From Ramazzottius varieornatus (lineage: Eukaryota; Tardigrada; Eutardigrada; Parachela; Ramazzottiidae): a DNA stretch of 64,000 nucleotides. Numbering within the stretch: position 1 is the first letter of the stretch; the number at the start of each line of letters is the position of its first letter. Both the position numbers and the translations under genes were made by a program. This document shows, piece by piece, positions 9,907 through 21,366 of this stretch. The stretch lies in contig BDGG01000004.1 of the NCBI GenBank assembly GCA_001949185.1, forward strand, positions 800,278 through 864,277, in the 5' to 3' direction. The notes beneath the pieces are model-generated. The model had not been told where the DNA came from. It searched no databases and was given only the letters and a program-made list of their open reading frames with translations.

Positions 9907-12814
9907 ATGCTTTCTGTTTTAGAGGAAGCAGCAACCTTGGACCACTCCGAAAACGGTGTTCTTGATGATAGAGAAGCAGTGGAGACGTCGGAGTCATCGT
10001 CCTTCAGCGCTCCGGATCTACCCAACGACGACAGTGAGAGTATCGACAGTCAACCGCCACTTGCTCCAAGTGAAGTCTTCGTTGGTGGAGGTACGCAGAC
10101 AAAGCATTCCGCTTCGCTCCTGGGTATTCGTTGTCTTACAAATCACATGTGTGGTTGTAGATTACTGCTACTTCGAGACAGCAACGTCCGGGCCTTTCCA
10201 GATCCGACGCATTGACGAGTTCGTGAAGGTAGCCTTTCGCTTCCGGTGCATTCGTTAGTGAATAGTGAATACCAAGCTCTTCCTTTTTTGGTCACAGAAT
10301 ACCGTGACGGGTGCGGTGGACGCGAAGGTGTTCGTCTACAGCCGCAAGAGTGACTTACCAGGCTCGGCGCAAAAGTTACTTAGTGGGTTTGTAGATGGCG
10401 ACGACGTTGTACCGGAAGAAGCTTGTAGGGATGACGGTGACGCACCGCTCGAAGTGGATGCCAAAGAAGACTTGTGGAACGAGCATGCCGTTCTTTCTCG
10501 GGAACTGTTCCTAAACAAAGATAGAAGTGGACCGAAGACAGAAACTCTTCCATCCAGTCTGATAAGAGGTCGGTGCTACGTCATTCACCACGTCGAAGGC
10601 ATCTCTTTGGACGTATACACGAGAGATGAAGACACCTTCTTCCATCGCAGCACTTGGTTCGCATGCCTCCATTACATTGAATTTTACCAATTTTGTGTTG
10701 CCTGTTCAACGTGCATCTTGTGATAGGTATCAAGCTTCTGGATCAAGCCAAGGCGAAGTCATCACCGAAAATGAAAAGCATATCCGATATGACAGCAAGA
10801 ATACCTATCAGGTACGCAACCACCAGATTACAAAAATGCCGTGACGAACATAGTTTCTCAAACCAAAGGAGATTTTGTAGCAGCTATGATAGTAATCTGC
10901 TTTAGGGTGATGAAGAGATATTAAAACAAATCGCTGTTTAATCTTGTGAGGGGAAGAACCTTATTTTCGTGGGTTCCTCGATCAACCCGCGCTTTTACCT
11001 GCTGTGCGGGTCGCAGTAGTGCGCAGGCTGTAAGGGGTCCACGAAGTCAGCGTATTGGCCTCTTCAGCACACTGGAAGTGGTGGTCGACGTCTTTGAAAA
11101 TCCGCTTTATGTTGATTTTCTTGTAGGCAGTATTTCCTGAACTGTTGACCGAGTCGTCCAAAGTCGCTTACGATACCTCACAGGAAGACAAGTCCGATCT
11201 GGTATGGGTACCGGGCCGCTTACCGGAAGAAGATGTAACCAACTTCGGGCAACTCGCTGTCGCTGTGGGGCTCATGGCAAGGTCAGCCGACGACATATCA
11301 TCCTCGCAGTCTTCCTATACCATGGCTCGGGTCGCGGGACGCGATGCCACGCAAACTTTTGCTTACGATATCATCCATCGTAACGGTTACGACCTACAGG
11401 AGGCTGTCAGCGAACTGGTCCAGAACGGCCTTTCGACGAAACGGAACATCTTGGAGTCGTTTGACGAGAACGACATGACGTTCTTCCAAGCTGGCTTGCA
11501 TGACTCAGTCCGAGACCTGAAGAAAATCTATCAAGAATGGGTAAAAAAATCCCCTAATTCATCCGTTTTTTCTTTACTGCTGTGCAAGTTGTTGGTAAAG
11601 CCGATTCTTGTTTTAGCTACCTTGGAAGCCATTTGGAGACATTCTCAGCTTCTACTACCACTTCAAGTCGTCCTCCTACTACAGACACTTTCGGCAGGCG
11701 AAGGAAAAGAAGAACGCCGCACAAAATCTCATTAAGTCCGTTTCCATCCTGCTGTACGAAGAAGACACTTCCATAGATTTCATAGAGCAAGAACCGCGAG
11801 AACCCAACTGTTATTCCTGTTTCGGTAACTTTTCGTCCATACGATATCAGAGCTTTCATGTCCCTCATGGTCTCACTTCCAGCGCGTTTGGACAAGTGGC
11901 ACCGCTGGACAGGTCTGTACAGCAAATGCCAGCATCCTGTCTGCCCTTTCTGCTGGCATGCCTGGAAGCGTTACGGTTGCCTTCAACGTCCGTGGAGGCG
12001 TCCAGTGGGCTACCGCCGAAGGATGCTGGTCGCTACCCCACCCGTTTCCCACCGGAATAGCAACAGCAACGATTTCTCCTGTCTTTCACCACGAGCCGGT
12101 GGCAGTTCCAGTCGCTTCCGCCTGACCAACCGCTCGTTGAATTCCTCTACTACATCCTCACCCAGCGAACCGTCTAGACCTGGCCGCCTAGACCCGAAGA
12201 AAGGTACGTTGATCCAAGAGCGAAGACGGCTGCTCTCAGACAAAACCCGGTTATTTCGGGATGACTTTGGAACTCATCAAACATCTTGAAAAATCGTTCC
12301 GACAAAAATGAAGAAAAAAACTAGAATTTGAAGCTCGGAAAATACATAGTATCAACAAAGTCGACCAGATCGTTATCCCAGGTGGCGCACGCTTTCGTCC
12401 GATAACACTAGAACGTGCGCCACTCGGGAAAGTGACGCACGTTTTCAGTGTTACTGCATGAAAAAGTGTGCCACTAGAAGTATGATCTGGTAGACTTTTT
12501 TGGCCGAGTTCCCATTCATTTTTGCAAATAATTTTGATCTTGTAGGTAAGGCACGAGAGTTTCAGTTCTGTTCGGACAACGACTGGAAACTCGTCCGACG
12601 TGTGGCCAGTGAGGCTTTGTACTCGCCCTACACGGTAGCCAAGTTTCCCATGCAGGCACCAGCGTCGATGGACCAAGCGAAAGAGTACACCCAGATGAGA
12701 CCGGGCTTCGTGGTCAGCCACTACAAAGAATTGAGTGGCGGACAAGGGAAAAGTGGAAAGCGGAAGTTGAATACGGATTTGATCTCTAAGATTGCGAAGT
12801 GTCGTAGGAAGTAA
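9907..12814 (+). CDS. MTA: MTA-family (metastasis-associated) NuRD subunit with BAH, ELM2, SANT and GATA-type zinc finger
   Basis: Nine exons join in phase: 9907-10090, 10161-10228, 10298-10656, 10727-10811, 11127-11540, 11617-11824, 11883-12203 and 12546-12814, with one short leader exon possible upstream. The N-terminal BAH domain starts at DYCYFETATSGPFQIRRIDE and includes RELFLNKD and RGRCYVIHHVE. An ELM2 region follows (VWVPGRLPEEDV, RDATQTFAYDIIHRNGYDL). Next is the SANT domain (ENDMTFFQAGLHDSVRDLK, then LPWKPFGDILSFYYHFK). A Cys4 GATA-like finger (CYSC ... CQHPVCPFC, then WKRYG) is split by a 58-bp intron. The last exon has the conserved KAREFQFCSDNDWKLVRR block. MTA proteins scaffold histone deacetylases and bind nucleosomes in the NuRD complex in the nucleus. 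Intron 12204-12545 holds two palindromic hairpin elements. The first ~60 residues are acidic and unlike vertebrate MTA, so the start is the least certain part. Confidence 0.92.
12365..12490. repeat. GTGGCGCAC hairpin family, two copies in tandem (MTA intron)
   Basis: The first copy has arms AGGTGGCGCACG and CGTGCGCCACTC, preceded by AGATCGTTATCCC. The second has AGTGACGCACG and GTGTGCCACT. Both lie in the last MTA intron. Confidence 0.85.
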
Positions 12815-14116
12815 TTGGTTAGTGTGAATGTATTGGGGATGGAAGACTCGTAAGTTAATGACCACACTCTGTTTTACCTTTTGAATTTTATTGATGCTCA
12901 CTTCCTTGTTGCGTTGTGACCTTGTGTTTCAAGTTTTATCTGTTTTGTTTCACTAACGGCTTTTTACGACGATTTCTTTCGACGTTGCGCCCTGTAGACC
13001 TCAACATTCCAGATGATGGTTGTCTTCTTTGCAATAAAGCCTTGCGAAAGTCGTGGAAGTTATTTTGTTTGTCGGACGAGCTTTTCTTGCGCAATGTTCC
13101 GTTCTTGAATGTTATGCCCGCGCCGTCATGACCTTACGGTCCTTACTTTTGTTTTTCGTTTCCCTATGAATTTCTACACCCATTTGAAATAGCTACGCGA
13201 CAAACTCAGCACTCCAAGACGATTCGGCCCCTTTACTCCCGTTGGCTATAGCGACGAGTAGTAATTTCTGTGACTTGGGATCTGATCGGGAACATTATAT
13301 GAAGAATTATTTCGCGAACGTGGTCTTTTGTGACATTTTTTGGCAAACCTTGCGAAACGAAAACGAAAAGCATTAATTACCGAGTCTCTGAGGGAAAAGT
13401 TCTGCTTTGACATAGCGAAGTACCGTAACGCTGCATTTCCGGTTTATGTTTTCTCCATCGGTTGTGCTTTCCGTCGAGCAGCGTAAGTTAATAGCATTCA
13501 TACTTTTGAATGGCGGATATCGTCGGATGGTGTCATGATCAGTTTGTGCCGGCAGGCAGGATAAGGGATAAGTGGCCAACCGGTTAGCTGCATTTAGGGC
13601 CTGTTTGTTCGTCGCTAAGATGGCTCTTGTCATTGGCTAATGCAACGCCGCTTTACAGCGCACTCTTTTGTCCTCATCGCAATCTGTTCGCCGTCAGCTT
13701 GCTCATTTCTCACAATATTCAATATCTCTCGGCTTAACAACTTTACAAGCTTATGAAAGCTTATCATAGTGCCATATCGCCTTGTTCGTTCTTTTCTCAT
13801 CAACGTTTCAGTCCCCGATCGTCAAAACCTGCTACTTAACACTCCAAGACGCATTATTCGACTTTCACCCTTTTGAGTTTTCTTCTCGCTTCCCCACAAG
13901 CAACGAAAATTCGTCAGACTTGCATGGGCATAAGTTGGGACGTGGGCAAACGAACCAGAACCAGGTCGATATCCCAAGTGACGCAGCCTTTCATTGTTCC
14001 TGGCTGGACGAGTGCGCTACACTTGGGAAACAATGTAACCTAGACAGTTCGACCGTCGTCACCGCATACTATAATAAAATAGATCCTCTTAGTTTGTCGG
14101 TTTCGTTATGGATGTG
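12815..14116. other. Convergent intergenic region between MTA and goosecoid
   Basis: Both flanking genes end here. No coding region is supported. The only structured feature is a hairpin-family copy at 13962-14035. Confidence 0.5.
13962..14035. repeat. GTGGCGCAC hairpin family copy (intergenic)
   Basis: The arms are GATATCCCAAGTGACGCA and TGCGCTACACTTGGGAAAC. It is the only copy outside an intron and lies between two convergent 3' ends. Confidence 0.75.
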
Positions 14117-15360
14117 CTAGCATTTACGATCTTTCATGATCGGTTGATCGCTGTCATCCGAGAGCGACGAGGAAGTGTCATTCGAACAATCGTCATGCAG
14201 GTCTTCAATCTTGCATGCTGAGATCAGGCCGAAAGTCTGGGCTGAGGTCTTCATAGTCCTGTCGCTCGGCTTATCGGTTCCTTCTTTCGGTCTCTCGGTA
14301 TTTCGTTTTGCATCACCTTCTCGAGCTTTTGATTCATTACGATGAGAAGAGGAATGCAGTGCAACCCCGGCTTTTCTCAGCTGTTCTTGCTCGTCTCGCT
14401 TCTGTTTGCGCCACTTTGCTCGGCGATTCTTGAACCATACCTGTGACATACCACACATTCCATCACCACATGTTTTATAATCACTCCATCGTTCATTCGA
14501 AAACAAAGTTAGAACACAGTTTTTACCTCGACGCGTTCTTCCTTCAGCTCGACCTTGACCGCCAGTTCTTCGCGTAGCAGCACATCGGGATAGTGGGTTC
14601 GCTGGAAAGTGTCTTCCAGTTGCTCCAGCTGTTCTTCCGTGAAGATGGTTCGATGTCGTCGTTTGCGCTTGTGCGAGCTGATTGAATTGTGGTGTCCCAT
14701 CCCCAGGTTGCTACAGTTGTACTGTCCCATGAAATTCACACCGTGGGCCACTGCTGCTGCGGCTGCGGCCATTGCAGCGGCCGAATTCGTCGAACCGCTG
14801 CTCGCGCCAAAGCATCCGGGAAACATTGCTTGGTATGCTGAAAGAACCGTAGAAAAGCTATTTGAAAAAAATGGATTTTGTCACAGTGAATGAAAAGTGG
14901 ACACTGTGAAAAGTGTTGATTTAATGCGTAAGTTGGTCGTATGCTTTTTTCTGAAATTGAATCGCCATAACTAGGTTTCTCGTACCCGAAAACCAATCGG
15001 AGGCGGCCGCATTCTGATGTCCAGCCAATAACGCTTGGCTGCTCAGCTGTGCAACGGATGAAACGCCACTACCAGGAAAACCCAGAGGCGGATGACTTCC
15101 GGGTTGGAAATAATTGGCAAAGACCGGAGAAGACAAGCTGGTTGGTGGGCAGTTCGCGTTGATTGAATGACTGCTGGAGTTCCGCCAAGCCCCGGTTTGG
15201 ATAAAATACTGTCGATGGAGAAGGCTGATGTGGTCGAACCATATTGTTGTCGCAGATGCTCATTAGATGCCGTGCTATTCAGGTAATACTGCATGGCCGG
15301 ATGGTTCAGGAAGCCCAGTGCAGCTGCCGTCGAGGAAGAAGAATTCCCAATAATCGGCAT
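14117..15360 (-). CDS. gsc: Goosecoid homeodomain transcription factor (apparent frameshift)
   Basis: The start is the ATG at 15360, and exons are 15360-14986, 14837-14527 and 14440-14117. The N-terminal part contains SAFSIDSIL, the Groucho-binding GEH/eh1-like motif of Goosecoid. An Ala-rich run precedes the homeodomain, which begins [18 protein letters not shown] and ends [14 protein letters not shown]. Lysine at position 50 of the domain gives bicoid/goosecoid-type DNA specificity. The last intron interrupts the homeodomain just before WFKNRR, as in paired-type genes. Goosecoid proteins are nuclear repressors that pattern the foregut, head and mesoderm. One oddity is that the reading frame changes in exon 1 between [11 protein letters not shown] and [16 protein letters not shown] (about 15200-15140) with no intron of suitable length. 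This could be an assembly error or a real lesion. Confidence 0.93.
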
Positions 15361-18300
15361 AATCACTCCTGAGTTGATTGCTCCGTCTTTTGTTTGGCGG
15401 TAATCGTTCGTATGATCAATGCGTTAATTAACTGGACACAATGACAGGGGTTAACAGATCGTGAAGGTCCGACCTTTTTCTCTCCACTCAGGTCCAGAAA
15501 CGAAAGTATAAAGTAAGATTCCGAAGGTCGATTGGCTTCGAGTTTCGCACGTACTGATTTCAGCTTAGGGTAGGCGAAAAGGCTTTTGACGGTCGATACA
15601 ATAGTCTTGTTCTGATGCAAAGCAAGAATAAGAAATGTAAATCTTGAATATCCTCTTGGAGCTAATCAATGCAATTTCGGTCACGATGGCATCACAAGAA
15701 TGGTTACAACGACAACTTCATCGTCGGCATTTTTTTGCCCACTGGCGTTTGTTATCAAACGCATTCACCAAATTCACTGTCAATACCAGCCGGCAAAGAA
15801 ATCTGACTCGTAGAAGCTCGAAAAGATGAGAAATAACTTAACGTGCTGATTTTGCTGTTGACAAATCCGACAATCAGTAGCCGATTTCAAAAGGCTGGTT
15901 CGCAAACTTAGAACAAGTTGCTCTCAGCCCTGAACTGGCAAAGCAACAAAATTTACGCTGTCCTCACCGAAAAGTGTAAAGAGCTTTTCATCTGCATTTG
16001 TGAATAGCCGATTTATACTCAAATTTATCGGGTTTGACTATGAGCGCAGCCTATTATCTCGTACAAAGGACCGCGTGTATGTAAACGCTGTCATGAAATG
16101 ACCTGGGCGGAGTCAAAGCCCTCGAACAAACCAATGGAAAGTTGCCTGTCATACCGCGACATTATTAACGACTCTAATGATTTACTGTTTGACATGCATG
16201 CAGTGCCTTATTGAGTTACCTTCAGAGCTATTGGTATGATTGGGAAACTTGAGTCGTTTTGTGCTGAGACGATTGCCATGCTTGAACAAAGCCTAACAAG
16301 TCAAACAAGCTGCATTAAATATGACAGTGTGGGTGTTTGCTGTAAGAAAGCGGCTCACCATGTAATTATTTAAGAGATCCAACTGCAGCCCAGGTTCCAT
16401 GGCTTCCTTGATTATCAGCTTGTCGATATATTTTAAACTGGTACTTTACAGCTGTAACCAGATCTACGTGACTTTGCGCCAATTTGCATAAGGCTTCGGT
16501 AAGCAAGACGCCATGTAGCCTTGCTGGGGATTCTTGTTAATTTATTTGCTCACGGGCCATAACCGCCACAACACACTCCCCGAGCCATACAGCAAGTTGT
16601 GCAAATTTGCTACCTAAACCTGCTTTTCATTCAATGGTTTCCACTATACCAACTTATTATTATCTCATAACTTTTGTATTGATCGGCAACGACTCGGTCT
16701 TTTTTTTCTTCCATAGACTATGGACCAGAGTGGATCGGCATTCAGTAACAATGATAAAATACTTGGGCGTCTAAACCAATTAGAGCCAAAAACCGTAGAA
16801 AAGGAGACAGTCTGGATCGTTGCATCCTGTGCAAGTTCAACTGTCAATGTGTGCTAAATTCAGAATACCCAGGATGATACACTTCCAGAGGTGGAAACCG
16901 AATCCAGGTTGTGTAATGCCCTGTCAAGAATCGCGCTGATATTTTTAGCATTTTTTTCTAATGGATAACCCCAGGATGGCGGCTGGAGCGAGTGATATGT
17001 AATCCGCGGATGGTTATGTGAGCGGAGATTGGTCATATCTCTAAGCCTAAAAGGTTTTAAGCCGTTCTTTGTGCGAGACGTTCAAGCGGCGATTGTGCCA
17101 CTGTGCAAGCGGAACAAAAGGCAGCAAAGCGGTTCGCATTAAGCATTGCAAAAGACATCTTAGTAGCGCACACACAACTGCACAATCAAGCATGCTTGGG
17201 CTAAAACCTTTAACGCATCAAATCCGGTTCGCTGTCAGCCTATTGCTCGACGATCAGCGCTTAATCTTTGCGCTCGACCCAGCTAGCTCTCGCACTTTGC
17301 ACGCTGTGCTCGTGACACCCGGCAAATTGCTTTATGATAAGATGAACACGCCGAAAGCCCCAGGAGATTAGCCAAGTAGTCCTACGACACTGCACAAAAT
17401 ATCATACTTATTGCGGATTTGAGCCGAGAGGTCACCACATTCAAACCAAGCTCTGTCTCAGAAACCTTCAGCAAAGCATTTGGAATATAAAGCTCCGGGT
17501 TTCAAGCTGCAAAGAAACAGAAATATCCTGAAATCACGGTACGTTTCTAAATATGACCACGGGTCTGATGGCGAACAAGTCAGAGACTCGACTTGTGAGT
17601 GCAAGGTGCAGTCCGTGGTAAACTCCATTGAAGGCTAATTTGGCTAAAAATACAGCGGTACCGTCAAGGAATCGGCTGTACGGCGATGTCAGTAGCGGTG
17701 GTAAAGTGTCGGCCATTATGGAACTTGATAGTGGTAAGTTTACACAGTTAGTTGGTCCAGTCGGCACTTAGCGCTGCCTTCCGTATAAACGATCTATTCT
17801 TTATCCTTTGATCTATCGCTTCCACGCTTAATGGAGTCTTGAGGGTCGTACGCCACACTTGGTTCTCAGCCTCGCCATTTCCAGCTTGAGAACAATAATG
17901 GCTGTTTGTTTAGCGCTGGTCAAGGTGTGAGGATTTACACCCACTCCCACACAATCACTCAACTAACTTTCCATTTATCCTCAATCCATTCCAAGAGCGA
18001 CCATCCAGCTGCGCACCCATTTATACTCCAATCTCTGATATTCAAACAAACCCAATGGCCACCGCCCGATCCATTCAAAACAAAATCCGAAACCAGTTTT
18101 CAGGCTTTACCTAGCACATTTTCGAAAAGTCAGACAACTCATCTATGGCGAGTGGTCATCCTTACCAGTAACAGTCAAAAATGTCACTCTATGCGGTAAT
18201 CACTCGGCTTGCGAATTGATAGAGTACTTTGGAAAAAGGCGAACAAGGACTAGCACTGTACTGGTGCATAGCCGAACACTTTCCATAAATCTCACAAACT

Positions 18301-19262
18301 ACTAACGGATTTTCTTGGTATCAGATGCAGACGATCGATTAAGGAAGTTTGAAATTTTGTGTGGGCTGGTTGTGCATGCAGCCTTTAATGCCAATTAGTG
18401 CGTATTCAAGCGTCTAATAGACGCTGGCGGGTGTTTCTCAAAGCTTAATTTCTCATGCAGGGAATTACGCCGCTCGAGAATGCTAATGCTGTTTTCTTTG
18501 ATAACAAGCCTGACCATTTTCTGCCGTGCAACAGAATGTCAAGTTAAAGCCCGGTTTTGTCCTCAAATCAGCCATAGCTAAATCTCTCCAAGCCTCACGG
18601 CACTCCCAGGAGCAAGGACCCCTCGCCTGTCACTTGCAAGCCTCGCTGCTTAAGTTGATCCACGCAACAAAACAAGAATTTGCCATATTAGTCCATGTGT
18701 CCTTTAATCGGCTTCCACATTGCTTCAGACCGGAAGTCGCGGAAAGAGACTGGTCAGATCCTCGATACACGGCGATCTCTAATGGATAGAAAAAGTGTGC
18801 ATAAGGACCTCCAGCCAGACGACCATGTCTGCCTTGCCGTCTCATCTGCAGCACCGGTGTGGACAGGCAGAGTTTATTGATTGAACGCCGCACGAAGGCT
18901 CCCGCGAAGGAACGGGGCAACGCGGCCTATGTGAACCGCCGCCGCTAATGCAGCAAAGGTCGGAAGGGCCAGCTTTGCAATGGCTCCGTCTTCCTCCCCT
19001 TACAACGTAAATACTCTAGCATACTGCAGTTTTTAAATTCCACACTACCAAACACTCCGCGCACCACCTCTCAACTAAAGATTGCCCAGGAAATATTATT
19101 GGCAAACGTGGAGCCTACACAAGGTTCGAGACGTTTCTTTCTCTTTTGCCGTTGAGTGCAGATTCATCATCAACGACGAGGAGTGGCGCTTGCTGACCGC
19201 CGGAAGCCGATTAGTTTCCAGCGGGATCATGTGTCCGGCCGGCAGGTCCATTCGTGGAAGCT

Positions 19263-19297
19263 GCGGTTATACAGCCCGTTCGGGCCACATCGCTACC
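19263..19297 (+). repeat. Arm of an inverted repeat (partner 19968-20004)
   Basis: CCGTTCGGGCCACATCGC at 19270-19287 recurs as its reverse complement near 19977-19994, with weaker similarity extending on both sides. The arms are about 680 bp apart. It may be the remains of a transposon or a small inverted duplication. Confidence 0.55.
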
Positions 19298-20159
19298 ACC
19301 TTGTGAAAATCAGGGATCTCTCCATCAAGATGTTTTCGCGTCGAACATAGCATCCGTAGATAGCAAAAACAATGGCCTATCATAATCGAGAACAAAATTT
19401 GACAAATTGTACGAGACACGGCCGTATGACGAATTTTTGTCACAACGGAAGACCCTCGGAAAAGACGACGTTCGCAGATTTTTAGGAATTGTTCTTAATT
19501 GTGTTTTTTTCTGTGCTGTTAACAGTCAGAACAAATAGAACCATAACGAAGCTACATGCGACATGTTTAAAAGCAGAAATATACCGCCCGAATCAAAAAT
19601 TATAATTTTTGACGTGGAAGGGGGTTTCCCTGCAAAATGGCCATTTCCAGATTCCAAATTTATTTTGTAAATCAGATCGACTTTGTTGTCGTGGTTTTCG
19701 GTTTTATATGATGAACCAAATACTTTTATACTTTTCAAATTGAAGTTGGAAGTTGCTGCTTAGAAATGGGGTATGTGAGATAATTGTTTCTCCTTGGCTC
19801 AACGTCTTCCTCACCGGAAGTCAGACTTTCGGTTTTTCAGCAGGTTGTCTCTCACTGAACTGTAACGCTCTATGGTCTCATGGAAGTAGCTTAAAAAAAC
19901 GTTGTATGAAATACCGTGAGAAACAAGGAAAAACTATCTTTGTTGATTTTCTGAAGCGCTATTTTTCAAGTGGTAGCGATGTGGCCCGAACGGACTGTAG
20001 ATGGTTATACGGATCTAACTTGCCGAGTGTTCTGGCTGGCCCGGACCCCAGCACCTCGTTCGGCAGCTCGGTGAGTAGGAGCCAGGTATCCAGCGGGAGG
20101 AGTGTCGAATAGCGAGAGGTCGGTCTACAGCCGAGAATTGCAGAACATTACACAGTCGT

Positions 20160-20380
20160 GCATTACTGTGCATATTTTTCAGGCATAAAAACGGGAATTG
20201 TGGCATAGTCGGGTAGGTGGCGTCGCGGGAAGTCGAAAGGGTTTCCGCTTCTCCGGCGGTCAGAGCGGGCCTTAACAGGTCCCCGACAAACTGTCCATAG
20301 AGTTGGTTTTTGTTGGCATTGTTGGTTTGACGCTAGCCAGCGGCGAACCCAAGAAGAGCGAAAAAAACGAGAAACTTCAT
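20160..20380 (-). pseudogene. Possible secreted-peptide gene fragment with in-frame stop
   Basis: From the ATG at 20380 the frame reads MKFLVFFALLGFAAG, a good signal-peptide core, then hits TAG at 20335-20333. The same frame then stays open past 20160. No homologue is recognised and no intron removes the stop. It could be a decayed gene or chance. Confidence 0.25.
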
Positions 20381-21366
20381 GGTCACACTGGATAGGAGAG
20401 ACTCGCAAAGGCTTAAAAAAGCAAGCTTTCTTATACTGTATTACCAAACTTTTTCTCGTCTTGATTACGGCATGAGCAGTGCCTAAGACGAGGAAATCAA
20501 AGTAGCTGCGCAATGGCTCCGGATAACATGCAATAAGAGCTTCCGGCGGGAGAATCTCGCAGGTTTTTATCGATGTTTGGGTGTGATACTGCCTTCCGCC
20601 TTAAGTAATTGCCGAAGGATAATTTTCGGAATAGAAAACGGCGCCAGAAATTTCGATCCATGGCTTGTTGGTTAAGACTGAATGAGCTGAAACTTTAACT
20701 GACGAACAAAATTGTACTGCGGCCTTCGGATTGTGAAAACCCAGGAAGCGCTTCAGCAGAATTATATTGATATCAGTTGTTCCCTAGTAAAACATGGCTG
20801 ACTAGCTTTGCGGGTAATCTTCCTTCCCCACCGAAAAGTTTGGCTGCTTGCTGGAGAACGACGACCAAATACTACGGCCACACGGCTTTGTGACTCAGTA
20901 TTTCCTAAAGGTTCGTCCACGTAGTAAATAGTACTCAGAATGCGTGATTTTCCATCATGCTTCGATATTCGAATGAAAAAACGTTGTTTTGCCATGCCCT
21001 TTTTCATGTTGGGAGTATCCTTCTGAGCGGATCAGTCAACATCTGTGTGGTTGCCGATGTGTCTGGAGCTTCGGAATGTGAAATTAATTCCTCCCATTTA
21101 TCTGCTCGTGTCAACGAGCCAATACGTCTTTATCATCAAGGTCCCCTGCGAAACCATGTGTTGCACAGTCATTCCATGACATACTACACCTGACGTTTAG
21201 TCTCACTACCTTGACACTGACTACACCCGCAGAAGAAATTTGGAGTAGTTGGACAGCATAACCTTTGTTGTTTCGCTGCACGGGGTTTACCACCTATAAG
21301 CGCAAATCCAATCACGATACATAAAACTGACACCACAAAAAAATCCAGAAAGAAGGTGAGGTTTAC

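Larger units (their letters stand above)
15361..21366. other. Six-kb gene-poor interval upstream of goosecoid
   Basis: No gene can be supported. It is moderately AT-rich with scattered short open frames on both strands and no conserved protein signature. The first few kb upstream of 15360 are the expected location of goosecoid cis-regulatory DNA. An inverted repeat pairs 19263-19297 with 19968-20004, and a signal-peptide-like fragment with an in-frame stop lies at 20160-20380. Confidence 0.5.

Noticed and set aside
12900-14120. Several 70-110 residue plus-strand frames
   Set aside because: They show no conserved motifs or codon bias and lie in a convergent 3' region.
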